A stretch of 64,000 nt of DNA from Bacteroidales bacterium (GCA_009877105.1 WXFD01000011.1:110485-174484), one strand, 5' to 3'. Positions 47,601 to 56,922 are shown, counted from the stretch's first letter. A program made the numbers and translations. The notes: generated by a model not told the origin, from the letters alone.

Positions 47601-47928
47601 GATCCATCGTTTCGACCTCAAATTTCTTCAGGATATCTTTTCCAATTTTGGCACCGGCAGGAGATATACCCTGCAGTTCAGCCTTGATATTCTGAATTTT
47701 GGAAACATGTTGAACGATTCATGGGGGACGTATGTTTATAATCCTCTTGCAAGCTATGACAATGTCCGGCCCCTGGCCGTGGTAACAAAGGGTACAGCAA
47801 CAACGGCACCTGTCTACAGGCTTAATGCAAGTTCACTTGATGACTTCAGGGAAAAAACAACCCTGTCGAAGGATATAAGCACCTCCAGCACATGGGGCTG
47901 CCTTCTCGGAGCAAGACTTATTTTCTGA
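44668..47928 (+). CDS. TonB-dependent receptor with carboxypeptidase-regulatory N-terminal domain
   Basis: The 1086-residue outer membrane receptor starts best at the ATG at 44668, giving signal peptide MKRIIKTVFQVVLFLM...YGQ; an ATG ten codons earlier is less likely. A carboxypeptidase-regulatory-like domain follows (LNGRVTDGSGQPLPGAAIVAV), then a plug domain (TLQEVVVTSG) and a large 22-strand-type barrel. It resembles the Oar-like family and not a SusC: there is no SusD gene next to it. The ligand is unknown. It ends just before a strong terminator. Confidence 0.92.
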   Translation: MKRIIKTVFQVVLFLMIPAFLYGQGATTSGLNGRVTDGSGQPLPGAAIVAVHVPSGTQYATVADNAGNYRIQNMRVGGPYSIRVTFIGFSTSNYTDIYLRLGESYVQNAELSEATTTLQEVVVTSGLRNSILSSERTGTQTNVSSRDLANLPSINRSITDFSKYTPQSQGNSIAGRDGRFNTITVDGSAFNNNFGLSSNPLPGGSAQPISLDALEEISVNVAPYDVRMSQFTGASINAVTRSGDNTFKASVYTYQRPKSFTGNTVDGNEVANANTRQLQNYGFRVGGPVIKNKLFFFVSGEYEKEIIPGVSWNPSQDGVANSNLKISRTRESDMAMVRNYLMSNYNYDPGKYKNFDPFMNKNTKILVRLDWNINKNHKFTLRYNDVIGTSDSETNATSGPPNNSRGSGRISNQSLAFSNSFYGFRNTVRSVTGELNSTLGPKVSNKFLASYTYIEDKRTSPSKFFPFVDIWQDGDQYMSFGYELFTYNNRVANKTLSLTDNVTINLNKHTVTSGLAYDNLYFYNSYIREGTSYYRYPSVDAFINGEDPTGFGVTYGYKGNDAPGAELTFGMAAVYLQDEWQVTPKLKTTLGFRVELPVYLNKLDNNPAISALTFIDGRRMDVGAWPEVKPLLSPRFGFNYDVMGDRSLQIRGGSGVFTGMLPFVWFTNQPTNSGMIQSPEIGWGPGNPNLAGFQFNPDYKALIAANPGLFPQTPGVLPTGASLAQVGKDFRLPQIWRSNLGVDVELPWNMVLTGEAIFSKDINAITQININEAAPAGKMTGADNRPYWTDSRVNSTIGTAMELSNTSKGYQLSLTAMLTKNFSHGLSGMFAYTYTLAKDVTANPGSAAASAWVGNTAVGSLNDPGLSYSNFATPHKLVGNISYRIEYAKNLATTVSLVYQGYQTGRWSYIYSNDLNGDGNTADLMYIPATADGIQFATYREMTPEAQMNAFWEYVNSNKYLREHKGRYVERYGDLRPWIHRFDLKFLQDIFSNFGTGRRYTLQFSLDILNFGNMLNDSWGTYVYNPLASYDNVRPLAVVTKGTATTAPVYRLNASSLDDFREKTTLSKDISTSSTWGCLLGARLIF

Positions 47929-48003
47929 GCAGGACCCGGTTGCCTGAAGAAGACAATATATAAATTCCCGGATCGCCGGAAAGGCGGGAAATAAATATGA
48001 GAT

Positions 48004-48048
48004 GAGTGCAAAGGGAGTTTGTGAGACTCAGCCTTTGCACTCTTTTTT
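48004..48048 (+). terminator. Intrinsic terminator after the TonB receptor gene
   Basis: GAGTGCAAAGG (48004-48014) pairs perfectly over 11 bp with CCTTTGCACTC (48032-48042) and is followed by six T residues. It is a textbook rho-independent terminator 75 bp after the receptor's stop codon. Confidence 0.92.
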
Positions 48049-48421
48049 ATAAAAGCCGGTATTGGTTTACTTCTTTCTCTTCCTCTTTTTTCCCTTTCAA
48101 TGAAATTCCGGGTACGACCATGTGATACCGTCCAGACCCTGACTGTTCAGATGCTGGTTTCAGCCCCTGCCGGAATACCTCACCGGTAACCTTCAGATAT
48201 ATAAAGGTTTTTAGCGAGCGAAGGAAGGCTTTCTACGTAAGTATCTCACAATCAGCGTACAATTGCGAAGTTAATAACTCCCTCGCCAAATGTTGATAAA
48301 GTTAAAAATATTGTCTTGCTTCGAGAATTATGCTTGTCTAATTTAGCGAATACCCGCTTAAAAAATCAGTGGACATTTAATCGCAACAGAATCAAAGGTT
48401 AAAAGAATTTTATTATCTATT
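48049..48421. other. Long leader region upstream of nrdJ
   Basis: These 373 bp between the terminator and the nrdJ ATG hold no convincing gene; a 29-codon plus-strand frame at 48100-48189 has no support. I looked for a cobalamin riboswitch (B12 box) and an NrdR box pair and recognised neither. Some other leader control of nrdJ is possible. Confidence 0.5.
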
Positions 48422-51052
48422 ATGGGAGAGTTATTTATCCGGGAGCCAGCAGTAGTATCCGAAAAGTTAAAAGAAGAGCCTGTTACAGAACCAAGAAAAA
48501 ATGACGTGGCAAAGGACAAGGAAAAGTTATCAGAAAAGAAAGCTGTAATGGTTAAATACACTCATGATGAGGCAGTTGAAGCCAGTATCAGGTATTTTAA
48601 CGGGGATGAGCTTGCTGCAAGGGTCTGGGCCAATAAATATGCATTGAAGGATTCTTTCGGGAACCTTTATGAAAAAACTCCCGATGATATGCACAGAAGG
48701 CTCGCAAGGGAGATACACAGGATAGAAAAGAAATACAAGAATCCTCTTCCTGAGGAACTTATCTACAATGTTCTTAAGGATTTCAGATACATAGTTCCCC
48801 AGGGCGGTCCGATGACTGGTATAGGCAATAATTTTCAGATTGCCTCCCTGTCTAATTGTTTTGTAATAGGCAACGAAGGAGAATCAGACTCCTACGGAGG
48901 CATAATGAAGATTGACCAGGAACAGGTTCAGCTTATGAAGCGCAGGGGAGGGGTAGGTCACGATTTGTCGCATATACGGCCAAAGGGAACACCTGTCCTC
49001 AACAGCGCCCTGACCTCGACAGGAGTTGTCCCGTTCATGGAAAGATATTCTAACTCAACACGGGAGGTGGCACAGGACGGCCGCAGGGGTGCGCTTATGC
49101 TTTCGATATCGATAAAGCATCCCGACAGCGGTAAATTCATAGATGCAAAACTCGAAAGCGGAAAAGTGACCGGTGCAAATGTATCGGTAAAGCTTACCGA
49201 TGACTTCATGCGGGCAGTCGAAAATAAAACCCCTTTCCGGCAGCAATATCCAATCAATTCAGACAATCCGAAATTTATCAAGGAAGTTGATGCTGTAGAA
49301 CTGTGGAATAAAATAATACACAATGCCTGGAAATCTGCTGAACCCGGGGTGCTGTTCTGGGATACAATCATCAGGGAAAGCGTTCCCGATTGCTACGCGG
49401 ATCTGGGCTACGCCACAGCTTCAACCAATCCATGCGGCGAAATTCCGCTTTGCCCGTATGATTCATGCAGACTCCTTGCAATAAATCTATACAGTTATGT
49501 TGAAAAGCCTTTCACCAAAGAGGCATCATTCAACTTCGACCTGTACAGGGAACATGTGGGCCTTGCGCAAAGGATGATGGATGATATAATTGATCTGGAG
49601 CTTGAAAAGATCGACTCAATACTCGAAAAAATAGAATCAGACCCGGAATCGGATGAGCTGAAGCTTGTCGAAAAGAACCTCTGGAAAAACATCAGGAACA
49701 AATCCGAGGAAGGCAGGAGAACAGGGATCGGGATAACTGCCGAAGGAGATATGCTAGCAGCCCTCGGACTGAAATACGGCAGCGATGAGGCAACGGATTT
49801 CTCTGTGGAAGTTCATAAAACCCTCGCTCTTGAAGCATACAAATCATCCACATATCTTGCAAAGGAAAGAGGTCCTTTCCTTATTTACGATGCCGAAAGG
49901 GAAAAGAATAATCCTTTTATCCTGAGAATGAAAGAGGCCGACCCTGTGATGTACAGCAACATGGTTAAATACGGACGCAGAAATATTGCCCTTCTAACCA
50001 TAGCACCGACAGGCACCACGAGCCTTATGACCCAGACCACCTCAGGAATTGAGCCTGTTTTTGCAACCTGTTACAAGCGCAGGCGGAAAGTCAACCCCAA
50101 TGACAAGGGAGTAAAAGTCACCTTCAGGGATGAGGTTGGCGATTCATGGGAGGAATTCAATGTCTTTCATCATAAATTCGTTGACTGGCTCAGGCTTAAC
50201 GGGTATGATCCTGATGTCGTAACCGGAATGACCGATGAGGAAATATCGGCAATAATAGCTAAATCACCTTACCACAAGGCAACCGCTAATGATGTTGATT
50301 GGATTGCAAAGGTCAGGATGCAGGGTGCAATTCAGAAATGGGTCGACCATTCTATAAGTGTTACAATTAACCTTCCTACCGATGTGAAAGAGGAGCTGGT
50401 CAGCGAGTTGTATCTGACAGCCTGGAAATCGGGATGCAAGGGGGCCACTGTTTATCGCGACGGATCACGCAGCGGGGTGCTCATTGCCGGAAGGAACGAG
50501 ATACGCACAGAAAGGCCGAAGCGCCCGAAAACACTCGACTGTGATGTTATAAGATTTAACTTCAACGAAGAGAAATGGGTCGCATTTGTCGGTCTCAGGG
50601 AGGGCAGGCCATATGAAATATTTACCGGTCTTGCCGACGAAGAGATATTCCCTATCCCGAAAACCATAATCAAGGGTAAAATAATCAAGGTCAAGCTTGA
50701 TGACGGCAAGACACGTTATGACTTCCAGTACACCGACAAATACGGGTACAGGAAAACTATCGAAGGCCTTTCCCACATGTTCAAACCGGAATTCTGGAAT
50801 TATGCCAAGCTTATCTCCGGTGTTCTGCGGCACGAAATGCCCATCCAGGATGTGGTCAACCTGGTGCAGTCGCTCAAGCTCGACAGCGAGTCAATCAACA
50901 ACTGGAAGAACGGAGTTGAGAGAGCCCTGAAAAAATATATTCCAAACGGAACAAAAGCCAAGGGTAAATGCGCTGAATGCGGATCGGATAACCTGGTATA
51001 TGAAGAAGGCTGCCTGATCTGCAAGGACTGCGGATCCTCAAAATGCGGATGA
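48422..51052 (+). CDS. nrdJ: Adenosylcobalamin-dependent (class II) ribonucleotide reductase
   Basis: The 876-residue enzyme reduces ribonucleotides to deoxyribonucleotides with a B12-derived radical and works with or without oxygen. It has the substrate-site cysteine region ASLSNCFVIG, GGVGHDLSHIRP, the NPCGEIPL loop with the radical cysteine, and PTGTTSLMTQTTSG. The C-terminus has a zinc-ribbon-like tail (CAECGSDNLVYEEGCLICKDCG) after the B12-type domain. A hydrophilic leader of about 45 residues precedes the ATP-cone-less start. No class I or III genes are in the window. Confidence 0.95.
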   Translation: MGELFIREPAVVSEKLKEEPVTEPRKNDVAKDKEKLSEKKAVMVKYTHDEAVEASIRYFNGDELAARVWANKYALKDSFGNLYEKTPDDMHRRLAREIHRIEKKYKNPLPEELIYNVLKDFRYIVPQGGPMTGIGNNFQIASLSNCFVIGNEGESDSYGGIMKIDQEQVQLMKRRGGVGHDLSHIRPKGTPVLNSALTSTGVVPFMERYSNSTREVAQDGRRGALMLSISIKHPDSGKFIDAKLESGKVTGANVSVKLTDDFMRAVENKTPFRQQYPINSDNPKFIKEVDAVELWNKIIHNAWKSAEPGVLFWDTIIRESVPDCYADLGYATASTNPCGEIPLCPYDSCRLLAINLYSYVEKPFTKEASFNFDLYREHVGLAQRMMDDIIDLELEKIDSILEKIESDPESDELKLVEKNLWKNIRNKSEEGRRTGIGITAEGDMLAALGLKYGSDEATDFSVEVHKTLALEAYKSSTYLAKERGPFLIYDAEREKNNPFILRMKEADPVMYSNMVKYGRRNIALLTIAPTGTTSLMTQTTSGIEPVFATCYKRRRKVNPNDKGVKVTFRDEVGDSWEEFNVFHHKFVDWLRLNGYDPDVVTGMTDEEISAIIAKSPYHKATANDVDWIAKVRMQGAIQKWVDHSISVTINLPTDVKEELVSELYLTAWKSGCKGATVYRDGSRSGVLIAGRNEIRTERPKRPKTLDCDVIRFNFNEEKWVAFVGLREGRPYEIFTGLADEEIFPIPKTIIKGKIIKVKLDDGKTRYDFQYTDKYGYRKTIEGLSHMFKPEFWNYAKLISGVLRHEMPIQDVVNLVQSLKLDSESINNWKNGVERALKKYIPNGTKAKGKCAECGSDNLVYEEGCLICKDCGSSKCG

Positions 51053-51054
51053 CA

Positions 51055-51960
51055 TTAGTTTCTGACTGCTCTTATAAGCCCCCTCCTGAGCCAGGGGGCT
51101 TTTAATTTCTTGTCATAATAGTTTATCATATATCCCCTTGATGCCGAAACACTGAATCCGTGATCCTGCAGCAGCCGGGTAAATTCCGCCTCGTCATCAT
51201 TTTTATGATAGGTGCATATTGCGATCCTGAGGGGAATTTTTGATTCGAGGAGCGAACGGCAGCCTTCCAGCACCCTTTTTTCATAACCGTCAACATCGAT
51301 CTTTAAAAATGTGATGTCATTGTGTGTCATGAAAAAAGTATCAAGCCTGATATGCCTTTCATCATCATATCCGGCAACATACTTCGGGATAATTTCAACT
51401 TTCCCTTTCCAGCCGGCAAAGGTGGCGTTTAAAGCTTCAACCCATCCGCGGTCGTACTCGAAAATACAGATCCTTTTTACCTTATCAATGACCGACAGGG
51501 AGAAATTGCCTTCGGCTGCGCCTATATCGGCAACAACATCGCCGGGACCCGGACTGAAATCCGATGTGATATACCTGTGCGGGCTTTCCGGGTCCTGTTC
51601 TTTTAAAAGCTCGGAATAACTTATCCGGATTCTTTTTTCATTCCATCTCCTCCTGAAATACAGTTGCTTACCTTCATGGATGACATATTTCATTCCAAGG
51701 TCCGGATCAGAAAAGACCCTTATCTCCTCAGGCCGGTATTTTTTCTGAAAAGGATAGGGGAAAATTGAAACCTGATTCTCCCTGAGATAGTTTACCACCT
51801 CCCTCTGGTCGTCGTTCAGGCTAATTTCGGGGAGGGCTTCAAACTGATCAAGGATTTTCCTTCTGATCTTCCTTTTCAGGAGGATGGTCCGTAACGGTTT
51901 GGGAACTGCAATACGGTAAATTGTGAAAAGAATTCTGTTCATCAGGTATGTTTTCAGCAT
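51055..51960 (-). CDS. FkbM-family methyltransferase
   Basis: The 301-residue SAM-dependent methyltransferase has motif I DVVADIGAAEGNFSLSVI, the acidic EYDRGWVEALNATF and FLKIDVDGYEKRVLEGCRSLL, all typical of the FkbM fold. Members O-methylate sugars or antibiotics, often in polysaccharide loci; the substrate here is unknown. The last 16 codons contain the hairpin that terminates the convergent nrdJ transcript, and the two stop codons are only 2 bp apart. Confidence 0.85.
   Translation of the reverse strand: MLKTYLMNRILFTIYRIAVPKPLRTILLKRKIRRKILDQFEALPEISLNDDQREVVNYLRENQVSIFPYPFQKKYRPEEIRVFSDPDLGMKYVIHEGKQLYFRRRWNEKRIRISYSELLKEQDPESPHRYITSDFSPGPGDVVADIGAAEGNFSLSVIDKVKRICIFEYDRGWVEALNATFAGWKGKVEIIPKYVAGYDDERHIRLDTFFMTHNDITFLKIDVDGYEKRVLEGCRSLLESKIPLRIAICTYHKNDDEAEFTRLLQDHGFSVSASRGYMINYYDKKLKAPWLRRGLIRAVRN
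51076..51103 (+). terminator. Intrinsic terminator of nrdJ inside the FkbM coding sequence
   Basis: AAGCCCCCT (51076-51084) pairs over 9 bp with AGGGGGCTT (51093-51101), followed by TTAATTT on the plus strand. The stem lies within the C-terminal codons of the opposite FkbM gene. On the minus strand no T-run follows, so it should end only plus-strand transcripts. Confidence 0.8.
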
Positions 51961-52030
51961 CTGTCTGAATTCCGGGGCAAAGGGGGGGGCAGGTAAATTC
52001 CCCCGGATACCGGATATTCCTGCAATTAAT

Positions 52031-53221
52031 TCATTTTATGACACCAAGCTTCCTTCCTGTCTTTTCGAAAGCTGCTATTGCTTTTTCAATATGTTCGGTT
52101 TCATGTGCCGCTGACAGCTGAACCCGTATCCTTGCCTGTCCTTTAGGAACGACAGGATATGAAAAACCGGTCACATAGATTCCCTCCTCCAGCAATAAGG
52201 CTGCAAAATCCTGCGAAAGTTTTGCGTCATAAAGCATTACTGCACATATTGCTGACATTGTGGGTTTGATATCGAATCCCAGGCCGGTTATCCTGCTGAT
52301 AAAATGCCGGGAGTTGTTGTGAAGCCGGTCCTGGAGTTCATTCGTTCCGGTCATCATTTCAATCATTTTTATGCCTGCTGCGGCAACTAGGGGAGGAATG
52401 GAATTGGAAAAAAGATAGGGGCGCGATCTTTGTCTCAGGAGCTCTATTATCTCCTTCCTGCCGGTCGTGAAGCCTCCTATTGCCCCTCCGAACGCTTTTC
52501 CGAGGGTCCCGGTTATGATTTCAATCTTACCTCTGAGGTTGAAAAGTTCCGTCACCCCGCGTCCGGTATTTCCCACAACCCCTGCCGAGTGCGACTCATC
52601 GACCATTATCATGGCATCGTACCTTTCAGCCAGTTCGAAAATACGGTCGAGCGGCGCAACGTTGCCATCCATGGAAAATACACCGTCGGTGACAATAAGT
52701 CTGAATCGCAGATCTCTCGCGAGCTTCAGCTGTTTCTCGAGATCATCCATGTCGGCATTCTCATACCGGAATCTCTGGGCTTTGCAGAGTCGAACCCCGT
52801 CGATGATTGAAGCATGGTTCAATGCATCCGAGATTATTGCATCCCGGTCGGTAAGAAGGGGTTCAAAAACACCCCCGTTGGCATCAAAGCAGGCTGCATA
52901 CAGAATGGTATCCTCGGTTCCGAAAAATCCTGCTATCATATTTTCCAGCCTTTTGTGAAGGTCGGTGGTTCCGCAGATGAACCTAACCGATGACATCCCG
53001 TAGCCATGACTTTCAAGGGCTGACCTGGCAGCCTCCACAAGCAGCCTGTTGTTTGACAGACCAAGATAATTGTTGGCACAGAAATTAAGGACCTTTTGCC
53101 CCGTGTCCAGAACTATTTCGGCACCCTGGGGAGATACTATGATGCGTTCGGTTTTGTAAAGGCCCGATTCCCTGATGTCATCAAGAGTGGCCTTTAAATG
53201 TTCCTGGAAATTCTCGTACAT
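52031..53221 (-). CDS. kbl: Glycine C-acetyltransferase (2-amino-3-ketobutyrate CoA ligase)
   Basis: The 396-residue PLP enzyme cleaves 2-amino-3-ketobutyrate with CoA to glycine and acetyl-CoA. NFCANNYLGLSNN, VDESHSAGVVGNTGRG and the cofactor-lysine region GTLGKAFGGAIGG match the alpha-oxoamine synthase family, and length equals that of E. coli Kbl (about 398). It follows tdh, the enzyme that makes its substrate from threonine, by 177 bp on the same strand. Confidence 0.95.
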   Translation of the reverse strand: MYENFQEHLKATLDDIRESGLYKTERIIVSPQGAEIVLDTGQKVLNFCANNYLGLSNNRLLVEAARSALESHGYGMSSVRFICGTTDLHKRLENMIAGFFGTEDTILYAACFDANGGVFEPLLTDRDAIISDALNHASIIDGVRLCKAQRFRYENADMDDLEKQLKLARDLRFRLIVTDGVFSMDGNVAPLDRIFELAERYDAMIMVDESHSAGVVGNTGRGVTELFNLRGKIEIITGTLGKAFGGAIGGFTTGRKEIIELLRQRSRPYLFSNSIPPLVAAAGIKMIEMMTGTNELQDRLHNNSRHFISRITGLGFDIKPTMSAICAVMLYDAKLSQDFAALLLEEGIYVTGFSYPVVPKGQARIRVQLSAAHETEHIEKAIAAFEKTGRKLGVIK

Positions 53222-53398
53222 GTTTTTGTCAGTTTGTTAAATACTCCTGTTTATGTTTGACTGCCAATCCTGGTGTTATCCGTTGATAAATCATTTCAGC
53301 ATATTGTAATTCCTTGTTTCAGTGGGAAATATCTGTCCGGCAGCCTCCAGGGATAATCTGGTTTTTAAAACTGGCTCAAAGGAAATCATTTTCAGGGA

Positions 53399-54424
53399 TT
53401 AATCCCAGTCAAGTATCACTTTGCCGCAGTTGCCTTCTTCCATCACATCGAAACCCTTCTGAAAATCGTCAATGCTGAAATGATGTGTTATTACCGGGTT
53501 CAGATCAATTCCGCCGATTATCATCTGTTCCATTTTGTACCATGTCTCCCACATTTCCCTTCCGTAAATTCCCTTGAGTGTAATGGCCTTGAAAATAATG
53601 TCGCTCCAGGGCACCTCGAAATTTGAAGGCAGAATGCCAAGAAGTGAAATGCTTGAACCGTTGTACATGTTACCGATCATTTCAATAAATGCTTTCGGCG
53701 ATCCCGACATTTCGAGGCCGACATCAAATCCCCGCATTCCAAGCTTTTTTACGGCATCGGATATTTTTTCTCCCTTTGATGGATTGACAGTCAGGGTAGC
53801 TCCCATTTTTTTTGCTATTTCGAGGCGGTAATCGCTCAGGTCGCTTGCCACAATGAACCGTGCACCTGAGAATTTTGCAATGGCTACAGCCATGCTGCCA
53901 ATCAGTCCGGCTCCTGTTATCAGTACATCCTCTCCCAGCAGGGGGAAGGAAAGGGCAGTATGGGTGGCATTGCCGAAAGGATCCATTATTGCTGCCCAGT
54001 CGTCGGGGATCCTCGGATCGAGAGGGACAATGTTAGAGGAAGGGATTCTGACATATTCGGCGAACGAACCGTCGATATTGACCCCAATGCCCAGAGTATT
54101 TTCGCAAACGTGCTCTTTCCCGCGCCTGCAGTTCCTGCAATGCCCGCATGCAAGATGGCCCTCGCCAGTCACCCTGTCGCCGGGTTTGAATATCCTGACA
54201 CCTGCGCCCGTACTTTCAATGTATCCCATATATTCATGGCCGATGATCATCGGTGTTTTAATTGTCCTGGCGGCCCACTGATCCCAGTTGTAGATATGAA
54301 GATCCGTACCGCAGATTGCCGATTTTCTGACTTTTATGATCACATCGTTTACACCGGGTTCCGGAATGGGTACTTCCTGCATCCATAAACCCTTCTCCGG
54401 CAAGGCCTTTACTAAAGCTTTCAT
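53399..54424 (-). CDS. tdh: L-threonine 3-dehydrogenase
   Basis: Zinc-dependent medium-chain dehydrogenase that oxidises threonine to 2-amino-3-ketobutyrate. Catalytic zinc ligands are in CGTDLHIYNWD and GHEYMGYIES; the structural zinc cluster is CGHCRNCRRGKEHVC; the NAD fold is TGAGLIGSMAVAIA. The ATG at 54424 begins MKALVKALPEKG and gives 341 residues, matching the usual Tdh start and length; a TTG (54439) and an ATG (54433) lie slightly upstream. tdh and kbl form a threonine-to-glycine pathway. Confidence 0.95.
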   Translation of the reverse strand: MKALVKALPEKGLWMQEVPIPEPGVNDVIIKVRKSAICGTDLHIYNWDQWAARTIKTPMIIGHEYMGYIESTGAGVRIFKPGDRVTGEGHLACGHCRNCRRGKEHVCENTLGIGVNIDGSFAEYVRIPSSNIVPLDPRIPDDWAAIMDPFGNATHTALSFPLLGEDVLITGAGLIGSMAVAIAKFSGARFIVASDLSDYRLEIAKKMGATLTVNPSKGEKISDAVKKLGMRGFDVGLEMSGSPKAFIEMIGNMYNGSSISLLGILPSNFEVPWSDIIFKAITLKGIYGREMWETWYKMEQMIIGGIDLNPVITHHFSIDDFQKGFDVMEEGNCGKVILDWD

Positions 54425-54643
54425 TGTTTTCATCTGCAAGTCATTTAATTTTTACTGGTCAGAAATAACAGCCCTGATCTGAAATCAGCGTTCCTGCCTG
54501 TACTTCAGGAATCAGAGCAGTTTAATCATGCACGAATGATTGGCAGTTACTAAATTAGTAAATTTCTGTCTTGTAAAAGCTGATTTTACTGATACCGTTA
54601 TTTTATGTGGTTTAGTTATCTTTACAGGTTAAAATGAATATTT

Positions 54644-56167
54644 ATGACAATGAATGGGATACGGGTTCGGTTTGCACCCAGCCCCACGGGACCTCTGCAC
54701 ATCGGAGGTGTAAGAACAGCCCTCTACAATTATCTGTTTGCGAGAAAACACGGCGGGACCTTCATCCTCCGGATTGAAGACACCGACCAGTCGCGTTATG
54801 TTGACGGAGCGGAGGATTACATCATCCGGGCACTCGAGTGGTGCAGGATAGATGTAGATGAAGGTATAAATGAAGGCGGCAGTTTCGGACCTTACCGGCA
54901 GAGTGAACGAAAGCACCTGTACAGGCAGTATGCCGATATGCTTGTCGATAGAGGACATGCATATTATGCATTTGACACACCCGGGGAGCTTGAAAGGATG
55001 CGTATTGAATCTGAAAAAAAGGGTGAGACATTTATATACAATTCGGCGGTAAGGGACAAGCTTGTTAATTCAATTTCACTTGATCCCGTTGATTGGAATG
55101 CCAGGCTTGACAGGGGAGATCCTTTCGTCATCCGGTTTAAAATGCCCCGGGATGAGGAAATACATTTTGATGATCTGATAAGGGGTCATATAGTAGTAAA
55201 TTCAGATACCCTCGACGATAAGGTATTGTTTAAATCGGACGGTATGCCGACCTATCATCTTGCCAATGTCGTCGATGATTACCTGATGAAGATAAGTCAC
55301 GTCATCAGGGGCGAGGAATGGCTTCCGTCCCTTCCGCTCCATGTTATGCTTTACAGGGCTTTTGGCTGGGAAGCTCCGTTGTTTGCACATCTGCCCTTGC
55401 TTCTCAAACCCGACGGCAGGGGTAAACTCAGCAAGCGCGATGGCGATAAGCTGGGATTTCCTGTTTTTCCGCTCTACTGGCCATACGGTGAAACGGCCAG
55501 AGGTTACAGGGAAGACGGGTATTACCCTGAGGCATTTGTCAATATGCTGGCCCTCCTGGGGTGGAATCCGGGTACTGACCAGGAAATATTCTCAATGAGC
55601 GAACTTATCAATTCGTTTACTCTTGAAAGAGTCGGAAAATCGGGTATGAGATTTGACCCGGAAAAAGCCAGATGGTTCAACCATGTTTACCTCCAGAAAA
55701 GGTCAAACAACCAGCTGGCCCTGGAATTCAGGGAGTTTCTGAGGGCCAGGAATTATCATACCGATATTGTCAGGCTTGAGGTACTGATTGGCCTGGTCAA
55801 GGAAAGGGTAAGCTTTGTGAAGGATTTGTGGGACCAGACAGATTTTTTCTTCAGGGCTCCCGAGAATTATGATCAGGAAGCTGTCAGCAAAAGATGGACT
55901 GAAAGCACACCCGCGATGCTCAGGGAATTAATTGCCGTGCTACTTTCCACTGCTGATTTTTCGCCTTCCGGGACCGAAGCATCTGTCAGCAGCTGGATAA
56001 AAAGCAGTGGATACAATACGGGAACTGTGATGAATGCTTTTCGGCTCGTGATTGTCGGAGCCCTTCGTGGCCCCCGGGTATACGATATCATAAGCTGGAT
56101 AGGCAGGGAGGAAACGATTAAAAGGATAGAGAAGGGAATTTCCATAATTGGCAGCAAGAAGAAATGA
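54644..56167 (+). CDS. gltX: Glutamate--tRNA ligase
   Basis: The 507-residue class I synthetase charges tRNA-Glu. The N-terminus RFAPSPTGPLHIGGVRTALYNYLF carries the HIGH motif and LSKRDGDKLGFP the KMSKS equivalent (KLSKR). No GatA/B/C genes are in the window, so whether it also mischarges tRNA-Gln cannot be judged. Its stop overlaps the ATG of the TatD-like gene as ATGA. Confidence 0.97.
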   Translation: MTMNGIRVRFAPSPTGPLHIGGVRTALYNYLFARKHGGTFILRIEDTDQSRYVDGAEDYIIRALEWCRIDVDEGINEGGSFGPYRQSERKHLYRQYADMLVDRGHAYYAFDTPGELERMRIESEKKGETFIYNSAVRDKLVNSISLDPVDWNARLDRGDPFVIRFKMPRDEEIHFDDLIRGHIVVNSDTLDDKVLFKSDGMPTYHLANVVDDYLMKISHVIRGEEWLPSLPLHVMLYRAFGWEAPLFAHLPLLLKPDGRGKLSKRDGDKLGFPVFPLYWPYGETARGYREDGYYPEAFVNMLALLGWNPGTDQEIFSMSELINSFTLERVGKSGMRFDPEKARWFNHVYLQKRSNNQLALEFREFLRARNYHTDIVRLEVLIGLVKERVSFVKDLWDQTDFFFRAPENYDQEAVSKRWTESTPAMLRELIAVLLSTADFSPSGTEASVSSWIKSSGYNTGTVMNAFRLVIVGALRGPRVYDIISWIGREETIKRIEKGISIIGSKKK

Positions 56168-56847
56168 ATTCTCCCCGTCCCGGCGACTTTATTGATATTC
56201 ATACCCATGGAGCTTCCTCTTCACCGGGAATATTCAGGGTGGAGGTACTTATGGCTCATGAAGCGGTCCGACCTGTTGAACAGAGAGGAATTGCCTATGC
56301 GGCAGGAATACATCCCTGGCATCTGAATGAAGCTGACAGAAGCAGGCTTACTGAATTCATGCGAAGCGTGGCTGAACACCCGCTGGTAATTGCAATCGGT
56401 GAAGCGGGATTTGACAGGCTTAGGGGTCCGTCAATGGAACTTCAGCGTGAAGTGTTTGATGAGCAGGCGGAGATGGCAGAAAAGCTGGGCAAGCCGATGG
56501 TGATACATTGCGTAAAGGCCTGGGATGAATTCCTGTCGGCTCACAAAAGACTCAAACCCACAGCAAACTGGCTGATCCATGGATTCAGGGGCAAGAAGGA
56601 ACTTGCCTCACAACTGCTTTCAAGGGGATTTTATTTATCAATCTGGTTTGAGTTCGCATTGCGTCCCGAATCAGCCGGACTGATCAGGTTTATTCCTGCT
56701 GACCGGCTGTTCCTTGAAACGGATGGTGCCGATACCGACATCAGGGATATCTACCGTAAGGCCGCGGCCGATCTGGGCGTATCCACGGATGAACTGAAAA
56801 TCACAATGTATAACAATTACAAGAAATTCCTGGGTGTCAGAAGCTGA
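56164..56847 (+). CDS. TatD-family metal-dependent hydrolase
   Basis: The 227-residue TIM-barrel hydrolase retains the N-terminal HxH (DIHTHG), GEAGFDR, MVIHCVKAWDEF, LIHGFRG and LETDGADT metal-site motifs. It is about 30 residues shorter than E. coli TatD, lacking part of the middle barrel. TatD proteins are DNases or deacylases in different organisms, and the substrate is open. It is translationally coupled to gltX. Confidence 0.88.
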   Translation: MNSPRPGDFIDIHTHGASSSPGIFRVEVLMAHEAVRPVEQRGIAYAAGIHPWHLNEADRSRLTEFMRSVAEHPLVIAIGEAGFDRLRGPSMELQREVFDEQAEMAEKLGKPMVIHCVKAWDEFLSAHKRLKPTANWLIHGFRGKKELASQLLSRGFYLSIWFEFALRPESAGLIRFIPADRLFLETDGADTDIRDIYRKAAADLGVSTDELKITMYNNYKKFLGVRS

Positions 56848-56922
56848 TCACAAATTTTTCATGGCGGATGAAACAGCCGGAACCGGCAATATATTTACCC
56901 TGCAAAATTATTTTGAATAATA

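Noticed and set aside
44668..47928. A SusC/SusD polysaccharide uptake locus
   Set aside because: The receptor has an Oar-like layout and no SusD, glycoside hydrolase or sensor gene adjoins it.
48049..48421. Cobalamin riboswitch in the nrdJ leader
   Set aside because: No B12-box sequence or its characteristic core pairing could be found by eye.
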